Of a stretch of DNA of 64,000 nt, positions 44,471 to 54,300 are shown in pieces. The notes under the pieces were generated by a model that saw only the letters and a list, made by a program, of their open reading frames with translations, had not been told where the DNA came from and searched no databases. Origin of the DNA: Palaemon carinicauda (Eukaryota; Arthropoda; Malacostraca; Decapoda; Palaemonidae); assembly GCF_036898095.1 (NCBI RefSeq), contig NC_090745.1:86544217-86608216 (forward strand). Direction: 5' to 3'. Positions within the stretch are counted from its first letter, which is position 1; each line of letters begins with the position of its first letter. The position numbers and the translations under genes are program-made.

Positions 44471-45855
44471 GAGCCTTCATGAAGGAATAAATAATAAAAA
44501 TACAAAGTAAGGTTATCATAATAAAGGGATTTTGACGAAGGAAAAATCTATTTCTGGGGAGAGACCTGTGGCGCCCGGTGAAAAGAGTCCTTCTTATATA
44601 CCTTTTCTGATAAAACCTTCCAATTATACCAGAGAAAGATAAAAGCATGGAATGCTGAGGTTACAACCCTCGCGCGAGCACCTTTTGGGTGTCGTGTATA
44701 AAGCAAAGGCGCGTGAAATCCACTATTCACAGGTTGTCTTCCATTTAGTTAATTCCTTCGTCAAAGGGATGGGCCGATACACAGGCCCTAGCCAACCACC
44801 AGCGCCACACCACCCACGCCACGACGCGAGCACCATCTGAACAACATCCTTCTTTTTGGACTTCGTTAGTGTGAAATTTTTTTGTGGTGCTCTCGACTTT
44901 TTTTAACATTCGTGGATTTATTTTGTCATGTCCGAAGCTCCATCTTCACACATTCCAATGTTAAGTACCATAGTTTGTTTTGACAGCTTTTTATAGTACC
45001 GGGCTTTTGTTTTATATCCAGTATAGTCTGTTTTATTATTCCCGTCTGGCCCTTCACGGCGGCCATTGTTTGTTATGCTCATGGTACTTTTTGCTAGCAA
45101 GTCCAGCCTACGAACGAGATAGCGGTCTAGCTTTGTTATTGTTTAGTACCCGCCCCTCCGGGGCATTCGTCACTCGACTGTGCTATTTATTTTAAGTTTT
45201 AGCAGATGCTATTCTTCGTTCGTAGTCTTATCTGGATGTACATTTTTATTTTATACGTTTATAATAGTGTTGTGTGATTATTAGTCCTGATATTGTGTCC
45301 AAGAGAGCGAGAGCTTGGGGTTCCCGTTTTCTGTTCGCAGTCACGGGTTACCCCTTTCTCTCGTTTTCTTTCTTAGCTCCGGTGGGTGAGCGGATTTCCC
45401 GTTTTCCCTTTTGTGCGTTCAACGGGTTCTCCCTCCCTCACCTCTCCCCCTACGGGTGTATAATGTTATTTGGATTTTTCTAAAAAGAAAAAAAAAAAAA
45501 GAAAAAATTTGTAGCAAATCTTTGGGAGCTTATAACTCAAAACATACTTATTCTCGAGTAGGTAGCAGTTTTTTCAGTTATTTATCATTCAATTTTAGAG
45601 AAAAAAATATCATTGGAAAGAGGAATAAGAATCTACTAATTTTGTGTGACAATTTTGATTTTCCTTTTCCTTTTTTTCACGATTTTATTTTTGCGTCTGG
45701 ATGAAGAAAATGAAAAAAATCCTTGCAAAACAAGAAAAAGGAAATCAAAATTCTGTCACACAAAATTATTTTGTTTATAAAGTAGTTTTTATAGTAGGAT
45801 TTTCAATACAATTGGTATCATATTAGTGAAATCGCTACCTAAATTTGTTTTAAAA
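44471..45855. other. Intronic stretch without genes; possible repeat end
   Basis: No protein similarity seen. GATTTTGACGAAGGAAAAAT and following bases (44523 onward) have the look of a dispersed repeat terminus; no partner copy is in the window. AT-rich from 45190 on, with an A-run at 45484-45506 and the inverted repeat at 45637-45768. Confidence 0.45.
45637..45768. repeat. Inverted repeat, arms of about 30 bp
   Basis: ATTTTGTGTGACAATTTTGA at 45637 pairs with TCAAAATTCTGTCACACAAA near 45748, with further pairing of TTTCCTTTTCC to AAAAAGGAAA. The loop is about 65 bp. Could be a small hairpin element (MITE-like) or a folded intronic RNA. Confidence 0.65.
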
Positions 45856-46102
45856 ATGTTATTTTGATAATAAAATAAATTTTTGAATATACTTACCCGG
45901 TGATTATAATAGCTACAACTCTGTTGCTCGACAGAAAAACTCTACGGAAAAATTCGCCAGCGATCGCTACACAGGTAGGGGGTGTACTCAACAGCGCCAT
46001 CTGTCGTTCAGATACCCAGTACTCATTGTAAACAAAGAACTCAATTTTCTCCTCGGTCCACTGTGTCTCTATTGGGGAGGAAGGGAGGGTCCTTTAATTT
46101 AT

Positions 46103-46185
46103 AATCACCGGGTAAGTATATTCAAAAATTTATTTTATTATCAAAATAACATTTCTCAATATTTAACTTAGCCGGTGATTATAAT
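46103..46185. repeat. ICR of DIRS C
   Basis: The left half has ATCACCGGGTAAGTATATTC, the inverse of the left terminus. The right half has TTTAACTTAGCCGGTGATTA, the inverse of the right terminus including its G-to-C change. Confidence 0.9.
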
Positions 46186-46306
46186 AGCTGATTCACACCC
46201 AGGGGGGTGGGTAGAGACCAGCAAAATATGTTTACATCATATGAGCTAAGAATTTTTATTTCATTTTAGAAGTTATCAAAATAACTAAACAAAATAAATA
46301 GGTACC

Positions 46307-46366
46307 TGGTAAGGAAGTCGACTTGAACAATTACTCTGGTAAGGAAGTCGACTTGAACAATTACTC
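46307..46366. repeat. 30-bp tandem duplication
   Basis: GGTAAGGAAGTCGACTTGAA plus ten more bases, twice in a row. B has one copy at about 2201-2230. Confidence 0.9.
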
Positions 46367-46621
46367 TGCCTTTTTAAGTACGTCTTCCTTACGGAGCCTC
46401 GCGATCCTCTTAGGATGCTGAGCGACCCCTAGGATCTGAAGTACCAAGGGTTGCAACCCATACAACAGGACCTCATCAAAACCTCTAATCTAGGCGCTTC
46501 TCAAGAAATGACTTTGACCACCCGCCAAATCAACTAGGATGCGAAAGGCTTCTTAGCCTTCCGGACAACCCAAAAACAACAATAAAAACATTTCAAGAGA
46601 AAGATTAAAAAGGTTATGGAA

Positions 46622-47700
46622 TTAAGGAATTGTAGTGGTTGAGCCCTCACCCACTACTGCACTCGCTGCTACGAATGGTCCCAGAGTGTAGCAGTTCTCG
46701 TAAAGAGACTGGAAATCCTTAAGATAAAAAGACGCGAACACTGACTTGCTTCTCCAATAGGTTGCGTCGATTATACTTCGCAGAGATCTATTTTGTTTAA
46801 AGGCCACGGAAGTTGCGACAGCTCTAACTTCGTGTGTCCTTACCTTCAGCAAAGCTTGGTCTTCCTCATTCAGATGGGAATGAGCTTCTCGTATTAACAG
46901 TCTGATAAAATAGGATAAAGCATTCTTTGACATAGGCAAAGATGGTTTCTTAACTGAACACCATAAAGCTTCAGACGGGCCTCGTAAAGGTTTAGTTCGT
47001 TTTAAATAGAACTTAAGAGCTCTTACAGGGCATAAGACTCTTTCTAGATCATTTCCAACCATACGATAAGCTTGGAATATCGAACGATTTTGGCCAAGGT
47101 CGAGAAGGCAGCTCGTTTTTGGCTAGAAAACCAAGTTGTAGAGAACATGTAGCCGTTTCAGATGAGAATCCGATGTTCTTGCTGAAGGCATGAATCTCAC
47201 TGACTCTTTTAGCTGTGGCTAAGCATACCAGGAAAAGAGTCTTTAAGGTGAGATCTTTCAGGGAGGCTGATTGTAGCGGCTCGAACCTGTCTGACATAAG
47301 GAATCTTAGTACCACGTCTAAATTCCAACCAGGTGTAACCAAACGACGCTCCTTCGTGGTCTCAAAAGACTTAAGGAGGTCCTGTAGATCTTTATTGTTG
47401 GAAAGATCTAAGCCTCTGTGACAGAAGACTGATGCCAACATGCTTCTGTAACCCTTGATAGTGGGAGCTGAAAGAGATTGTTCTTTCCTCAGATATAAGA
47501 GGAAGTCAGCTATTTGAGTTACAGAGGTACTGGTCGAGGATACGGATACTGACTTGCACCAGTTTTGGAAGATTTCCCACTTCGATTGGTAGACTCTAAG
47601 GGTGGATGTTCTCCTTGCTCTAGCAATCGCTTCGAAAAGCCTCTAGCTCCCGAGAGTCTTTCGATAGACTGAAGGCAGTCAGACGAAGAGCGTGGAGGCC
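46622..47700 (-). pseudogene. DIRS C tyrosine recombinase, frameshifted
   Basis: The catalytic part is open from 47062 to 46622: RVLCPVRALKFYLKRTKPL, HEVRAVATSVAFKQNRSLR, TYWRSKSVFASFYLKD with the Tyr in place. An upstream piece (47049-47441) has CLATAKRVSEIHAFS. A frameshift lies between them at about 47060-47110. A deletion of roughly 10-15 bases near 47630 also breaks the core-binding part relative to B. The active-site residues survive but the protein does not. Confidence 0.82.
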
Positions 47701-48732
47701 TTGGTGTACCTTCTTTACGTGTGGCTGACGTAGAAGGTCCACCCTTAGGGGAAGTGTTCTGGGAACGTCTACTAGCCATCGAAGTACCTCGGTGAACCAT
47801 TCTCTCGCGGGCCAGAGGGGAGCAACTAGCGTCAACCTTGTCCCTTCGTGAGAGGCGAACTTCTGCAGTACCTTGTTGACAATCTTGAACGGAGGGAATG
47901 CATATAGATCTAGATGTGACCAATCTAGGAGAAAGGCATCTATATGAACTGCTGCTGGGTCCGGGATTGGTGAGCAAAATATTGGGAGCCTCTTGGTCAT
48001 CGAGGTTGCGAAGAGATCTATGGTTGGCTGGCCCCAGGTGGCCCAAAGTCTCTTGCATACATCCTTGTGGAGGGTCCATTCTGTTGGAATTATTTGTCCC
48101 TTCCGACTGAGACAATCTGCCATGACATTCAAGTTGCCTTGGATGAACCTCGTTACTAGTGATATGTTTAGACCTTTTGACCAGGTGAGGAGGTCCCTTG
48201 CGATCTCGTACAACGTCAGAGAGTAGGTCCCTCCTTGCTTGGAGATGTACGCCAAAGCCGTGGTGTTGTCCGAGTTCACCTCCACCACTTTGCCTTGAAG
48301 GAGAGACCTGAAGCTTTTCCAGGCCAGACGTACTGCCAGTAGCTCCTTGCAGTTAAAATGCATTGTCCTTTGACTCGAGTTCCATATTCCCGAGCATTCC
48401 CGACCGTCTAATGTCGCACCCCAGCCTACGTCCGATGCGTCCGAGAAGAGAACGTGGTTGGGAGTCTGAACAGCCAGGGGAAGACCCTCTCTTAGGTTGA
48501 TATTGTCCTTTCACCAAGTCAGACAAGACTTTATCTTTTCGGAAACCGGGATCGAGACCGCTTCTAGCGTCTTGTCCTTTTTCCAGTGAAAAGCTAGATG
48601 GTATTGAAGAGGACGGAGGTGTAGTCTTCCTAGTGACACAAATTGATACACGGATGACAGCGTCCCTACCAGACTCATCCACAGCCTGACTGAGCAGTGT
48701 TCCTTCTTCAGCATCTTCTGGATGGATAGCAA
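47620..48732 (-). pseudogene. DIRS C RT thumb plus RNase H
   Basis: A long open stretch, 47620-48363, carries MHFNCKELLAVRLAWKSFRS (RNase H Glu), VEVNSDNTTALAYISKQGGT (Asp) and PTIDLFATSMTKRLP. Upstream, VLFSDASDVGWGA (first Asp) and WMSLVGTLSSVYQFVSLGRL lie in neighbouring frames at 48353-48732. No RT fingers or palm: the acidic Gag tail (DEEPSDEDVAEQQDDQPPA) is followed at once by the thumb. The RNase H catalytic residues are present although the frame is broken near 48360. Confidence 0.85.
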
Positions 48733-50640
48733 GGCTGGGGGCTGATCGTCTTGTTGTTCAGCAACGTCCTCATCAGAGGGTTCCTCATCCGAAACTGATG
48801 AGGAAACGGCAACGGAGTGGGCAACGTCTGGCTCGCTGAATCCGGTCGCACTGGTGGATGCGTGACGGAGCCGGACGCAATATCATGGAACTGCTGCACA
48901 GTCTGTGAACTGTCAACAACCATGGGTGCGCGAGGAAGCACAGCGTCAACCCGAGACTGTCTAGACCGTCTGGGTTGTGCAGTCAACACCCTACCGGGTT
49001 GCTGAGGTTGACGCACTGTGTCAAAACAAGTCACCTCTGCTGGTTGTTGAACGTCCTGAACGTCAACAACCACCTCCGAGCGTCGCTTAACGTCAACGTG
49101 CGGCTGGTAACCCACACTGGGTCGCATCGGTGGAGGAACCACCTCAACTGGCAGACGCGAGTAGGTTACCTCAGCGTCAACAGGGCGCACAACCGACCGG
49201 TTGGAAGGTTGTTGGCCAGAAGGTTCGGTAGCAACCTTCTCCGCATTTAAGTCCTCTATCAAGGACGCAAGCTTGGACTGCATGTCTTGCAGCAAAGCCC
49301 ATTTAGGGTCTACGGGAGCAGGTGTGGCAACAGACGGGGTTAGCGACTGAGGCGGAACCGTTTACCATCCCTGAAAGCCTTGTTATGCGTGACATAATAG
49401 TACAGCAAAACTTCAAAGGCTCGACAACAGCTGTGAAGTTGACCTGTAAACAACTTGGAGCGTCTCCTGGCTAGGCGCCCGGGAGAGTCTACCAGAATTG
49501 AGAAGTCTATCTGGGCAGAGGCAGGAACTCCCAAGCCGAGAACTTCTCTCGTGTCATATCAGACTCTCGCTCTATAAACCAGTTTAAAAGAAGGGAAAGC
49601 AAAGGCTGTATCCCCCAAACTCCTCCTGGTGAAAAACCAGTCGCCTAGCCAACGTAACGCTCTCTAGGAGAGCGAGAGAGCACTAGCTTAAAAACAACGG
49701 CTTCAAAGTAGCTAGGCCTAGTGTAAGCTCTGACGTTTAGGCGAACGAGGAGCAGCAGTTACAAAAAGATCCGGACGAAGATCCTTAAAAAAATCATCAT
49801 GATTTAATTAAAGTCCATAGGAGGCTAAGCAGCTTTAGGCTCCTCTCCATCTGACAGAGTCCTCAAGGGAATATCAGTAGGAGGGAGAACAGCAACTTCC
49901 TCATCTACAGGAACCTTGTCCGATAAAAGCTGAGTCTCTCACTGGTGCATTAGTAGCGGACCAGAACGCAACGTCATGTAACTGCTTGACAGTCTGTGAA
50001 CTGTCAACAACTGAACTGTCAACCACAACAGGTGCGTGAGGACGCACAGCGTCCACTCGAGACTGCTTTGACTGCCTAGACTGAGCAGTCAAAACAACTC
50101 TAGAATGCGGAGGTTGACGCACAGCGTCAAAACAAGTCAACTCCGATTGTTAGTGAACGTCTTGAACGTCAACAGGAGCATCAGCCAGTGGCCTAACGTC
50201 CAAATGCGGCTGAAAAACCACACGAGACCGCATCGAGTGTGGTTCTAAACAACCTGACTGACGTGACTAAGCTACGCCAACGTCATCAGTAAGCACAAAG
50301 GAACGTTAGGTTGGCTGAAAGCCAGGATATCGATGAGATAAACGGCTAGACTCAACGGACTAATCGGCAGAAAAGTCTTCCATAAGGGAGGCAAGCATAT
50401 ACTGCATGTTTTGCCATACAACCCCTTAAGGATCAACGGAAATGGTTGTGGTAATAGACGAGGGTAACGTCTGTGACCGCAACACTTTGCCTACAAAAAA
50501 AGACTCTCGGAGTCTGTGTTACGCTTTTGTTAGGCGGCGAGCAGTTATCCGATGACTGCATAGGGTCAGAGCTGTCCTAATGGTTGTAACCAGGACGCTG
50601 GACCTGTCCTGAAAGGACTGACTTTCGCTTAAGGGCTTCG
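48700..50640 (-). pseudogene. DIRS C Gag-like protein
   Basis: Frame 48708-49295 is open: DMQSKLASLIEDLNAEKVAT (possible coiled coil), then a region rich in Val, Pro, Gln and Arg with repeated QPQQPGRVL-like text. The upstream part (49300-50640) is broken by stops. It retains about 410 bp (49390-49803) that B has lost. The motif GAACGTCCTGAACGTCAAC near 49048 also occurs in the leader near 51545. Confidence 0.6.
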
Positions 50641-52130
50641 AAACCTTGTGACAGGTTTCTTATGCGAAAAGCCTACGGATGGCGAGGAGAAACAACGTCT
50701 CTCTCGTCTTATGGTAGGGGAGATCTTGGTAAGATACACCCGATACCATAGAGGGAAAACGTCTGTTCGTTGGTCAAGGCCTCTCGAACCCATAAGTCGT
50801 TTGACATTACTTCTCCCCTGGGCTTGGGAGCATGTAAGAGGTCCCGGACTAGGTGAACGACAGGCACGAACAGACGAACCCTCGGACGCAACACTGTAAC
50901 ACTTTGCGCCTCGGACGCAACACTGTAACACTTTGCGCATATCACTTTATCACTTCGATTTTCTGTTTTGCACTTATTTCTACCTGAAACACGCAATTCT
51001 ACCCTTCATTAAAAGGTAGTAATTGCGAAATCAGTCGTATAATGCAAGCTCATAATACCAGCAAAAAACAGAAAACATTTTAAGATAAAAAAAAAAAAAT
51101 CAGTGGCTGGGAAAGAGACTAAACACTAGTTCATATAACTACGTTTTCAATCTCTCACCGCACATAGCCTGGGGACGAGAATAAAAACCTAAAAACGTTT
51201 TATCCTTCCTCCCCGTACAGCGACTAGGGACGTGAGTAACACGAGAACAACGTTACCCGCTTGAACGGAACGTTTTCTCTCCTCTCTCTCCCTCCGTCTC
51301 TATCTCTCTCTCTCTTTCTCTCTTGATTTCGCACCTAAGAGAAGAGCCCAATTATATTTCGTCAAAAAAACATGTTATTTGACTAAAGGAAAAAACTGAA
51401 AGGTTTTTCAAATAAAAAGTTCCTTTAAATTAGAATTTAAAACATTCAAGCTAAGAAAGAATGAACAAAACGTCAGAATCGATTTACTCTTACTGCAAAG
51501 TGAAACCGTGATACACTCTCTCTCTATCGTAACGATAGAGCGCATGTTGAACGTCCTGAACGTCAACAACTGCGTAGCATAAAAAACTAAACGTTAGTTC
51601 ATCTTTGAAAACAGTACGAAGACTATCAAAGAAATTCTTTCATAAAATATTACATTTAAAAAGTTTTAAATCCTTAGCTCTTTAAAAGCTAATTACGATA
51701 TAGGGCTCAACGTTGATTAACTTCGGTATCCAAGTTAGGACCGCCTACTCTCAGGAAAGGTCTATAAAAAACAAAACATTAAAATTATTTTTATATGTTT
51801 ATAATAAATGGAAAGTTAATCGAAGAGGCCTAATAAAGGCGGAGAGATATAAAATATATAGAGGAAAATCTATAACGTGATATAATTACTAAAAGCCTAG
51901 ACACACTTCCTCTAAGGGAAGGGTCGGCCATTTAAAAGTGAAAGAAAGTCCATACTCTCTTTGTCACCATAATTAAATCTATCCAAAACGAGTTCAAGAT
52001 TTAAGATGAAGATAAAACACCTGCATAGCGAAAGCTCAAAACTAGAATAGTGTACTTCACCAAATAGTTGTGAAAACAAATCCAGTTAGCAACAGCGAAT
52101 TAGTAGGTCTTGCCGGTAGCCCGACAGAGA
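50640..52130 (-). promoter_or_regulatory. DIRS C 5' leader
   Basis: Aligns with the leaders of A and B. Contains the 29-bp duplication (about 50880-50937), the pyrimidine tract (51277-51322) and the dyad CTCTATCGTAACGATAGAG (51522-51540). Presumed promoter region. Confidence 0.5.
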
Positions 52131-52290
52131 GAAAATTGAGTTCTTTGTTTACAATGAGTACTGGGTATCTGAACGACAGATGGCGCTGTTGAGTACACCC
52201 CCTACCTGTGTAGCGATCGCTGGCGAATTTTTCCGTAGAGTTTTTCTATCGAGCAACAAAGTTGCAGCTATTATAATCACCGGCTAAGTT
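52131..52290. repeat. Right inverted terminal repeat of DIRS C
   Basis: Inverse of 45890-46056 with only a few differences; contains AGCGATCGCT. Confidence 0.9.
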
Positions 52291-52303
52291 AAATATTGAA
52301 AAA

Positions 52304-53028
52304 TAACAATTGTTGCTAATAAATCTCCAAGTTTTTGCTCAAATGACTTGAAATTTTTGTATGAAGAAGGTACAGTATTATATATATCTAAAATATATAT
52401 GGAAATTATGTATTTTGAATAATTAGAACCAAAAAATACAAGACATAGCTGATAGTCCCTTTATATTTGGACAAAATTCCAGACAATCCTTTGCACCCAC
52501 ATCTTCCCAGACTATAGTATCCAACATGTAGTGTGAGATAAGTAGTTGATTCTAACCCTTCCCTTTTCTTTCATAAAGCTTGATACCAAAATTTGTCTCC
52601 CGTGTCACGAACAGTAATTGAATCGTGAAAATATCAAAAGTTTAATATGGAGGGAAAGGGTTACTTGATGAGTTGAGTATGAGAATTCCTCTAATATAGG
52701 ATTCTCACTTATGAATGAAACTCAAAGACTTCTTTTGTCTGTAAACAATTCTATCCTTGGCTAATAATATACAATACTGTATTGTAATGGGCAATATAGC
52801 ATAAAGATGGACATGGTAAGAAAAAAGGAAGAAAATGTGAAGGTCTTGTGTTATAACTCTATTCACTACCATTTTCTTGTATAATAATTTCAATAACCAA
52901 ATTGTGGTCTCTAAAAGCCAAATGGCAAATCAAATGAACCATGCATCAGTTTCTTTCAGTAGAGGGGCATTGAAATATTAATCACTTCAGTAGAGCCTAT
53001 GGATACAAAAGTTGCATAAAGCACTTAC
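52304..53028. other. Ordinary AT-rich intron sequence
   Basis: Between DIRS C and the GNAT exon. No gene or repeat recognised. Confidence 0.6.
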
Positions 53029-53170
53029 CTCATAGTGACATTCAGTGGTCACAAGTTCTATTCGTTCATAACAATTATCAGTGCAGAACTGAATAACTTC
53101 ATCTACCAATCTTGAAGCTATGCCACGGCGCCTATATGCCTTTTTCACAGCCATACGACGAAGCCATGCC
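53029..53170 (-). CDS. GNAT N-acetyltransferase, internal exon with motif A
   Basis: A 142-bp exon. Acceptor TTTTTCAG then GGCATGG (exon starts at 53170, phase 2) and donor CACTATGAG|GTAAGT (53029/53028, phase 0). Encodes AWLRRMAVKKAYRRRGIASR, then LVDEVIQFCTDNCYERIELV and TTECHYE. RRRGIA is the R/Q-x-x-G-x-G/A loop that binds the pyrophosphate of acetyl-CoA, preceded by the beta-4 strand (RRMAV) and followed by helix alpha-3. Splicing to 12008-12151 continues the domain with ARELYYRKGF. N-terminal exons lie farther upstream, possibly beyond the window. Confidence 0.85.
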
Positions 53171-54300
53171 CTGAAAAATATAAGCATAAATGTGTTCAAG
53201 TTACAATGTTATGAGATAAACTACATACAAGCAATGACAAAGATAAACACAGCCTGATAATCATGACTTTTTATACCTTACAAATCATCACAAATTCTTC
53301 AACACAATATTCCATAAAAGTAATGACATCTAGTAAACCACAAAAGCAAATGAAATAAGAACTACCTATCACTCATCATGAATGTTAACTATCTAGTCAA
53401 ATTATTCCTCCTTTTTGCAGGGGTATTGTTCCAGGATCCCTTGTGAAAAGCAGGGAAAATGTATTTTTTCCCATTTATGGCCATTTCAAATATTCATAAA
53501 CCCTCCAAATACTGTTAAAAAAATTTCCCCACATTCCAATAAATACTTTTAGTTTACACGACTTACTCAATACATGTAAGTGCACTGCTGAATACGGCAC
53601 GTGAGATTAGGCTAGCCCACAGGTATGGGACAGGAGTCAATTGTTAAATACATACACATTCACTACCATATGCATACAGGACTACATAGAATGTTTAAGG
53701 GCTAAAGGACATGAGGAATTTCTAAAAAAACATTACTAAATAACCTTAACTAATTGCGCATGGGGTACAATTTCCTGTCCTTAATCACAGGTTTGATCTG
53801 TGTGCATTCGATTATTTGCGATACAGAAAACCATGTAACATACATTAAGCAATATCACATAGTCGTGGTTTTGTGCTAATTACTCTCGCAGGCCAAAATT
53901 TTCAAACTAACCACGCAATGCAGAATAGCCCAACCTTAAAGCTAAACATGTAAACTATTATTATTATTATTTTTATTATTATTATCATTATTATTATTAT
54001 TATTATTATTACTACTAGCTAAGATACAATGCAGTGATAAACCCTTTGTATAGTAATTCTAATACAGTAATAAAAATTATTAAAAGAAGTTCATACGTAC
54101 ATTATGTTCAAGTAATATTTGATATATATGTAATATATATTGCTGATGAAAAATATAAATATGCATTACAGTTAAAGCAATATTTTTTCTCTCTCTTTCT
54201 AAGAAAAAATTTAAAGATTTTGACCATGGATTATTTTTATCTAATTATGTATGCTTGAATAATTTTCTATTAGTAGAGTTTTAAGAACTTAGAGACAAAG
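53171..54300. other. AT-rich intron with a (TTA)n microsatellite
   Basis: No coding signal recognised. The microsatellite is at 53956-54015. Confidence 0.6.
53956..54015. repeat. (TTA)n microsatellite, imperfect
   Basis: About 20 TTA units with two interruptions (TTTTTA and ATCA). Confidence 0.95.

Larger units (their letters stand above)
45856..52303 (-). mobile_element. DIRS copy C, non-autonomous, about 6.4 kb
   Basis: Inverted terminal repeats at 45890-46056 and 52131-52290, and an ICR at 46103-46185. Same plan and same RT-palm deletion as B, but with a different terminal subtype (GGTGATTATAATAGC instead of GATGATCATATAGC). The right terminus reads CACCGGCTAAGTT while the left reads CACCGGGTAAGT (inverse); the right half of the ICR carries the same change. 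Gag is better preserved than in B. Tandem duplications of 30 bp (46307-46366) and 29 bp (about 50880-50937) are specific to this copy. Confidence 0.92.
12152..53028 (-). other. About 40.9-kb intron of the GNAT gene, filled with TEs
   Basis: Donor GAG|GTAAGT at 53029/53028 and acceptor TTTCAG|GCT at 12152/12151. Inside lie DIRS copies D, E, F, G and C and one LINE split in three. DIRS B lies outside it, downstream of the last exon. Every DIRS copy and the split LINE is transcribed in the same direction as the host gene. The intron call is inferred from phase, splice consensus and GNAT motif order, not from transcripts. Confidence 0.7.

Noticed and set aside
49390..49803. 410-bp segment present in DIRS C but not B, possibly an intron
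   Set aside because: The boundaries do not follow GT-AG on the sense strand and related sequence exists in F, so a deletion in B is simpler.
54034..54258. 74-codon plus-strand frame
   Set aside because: AT-rich chance frame next to the microsatellite; no similarity.
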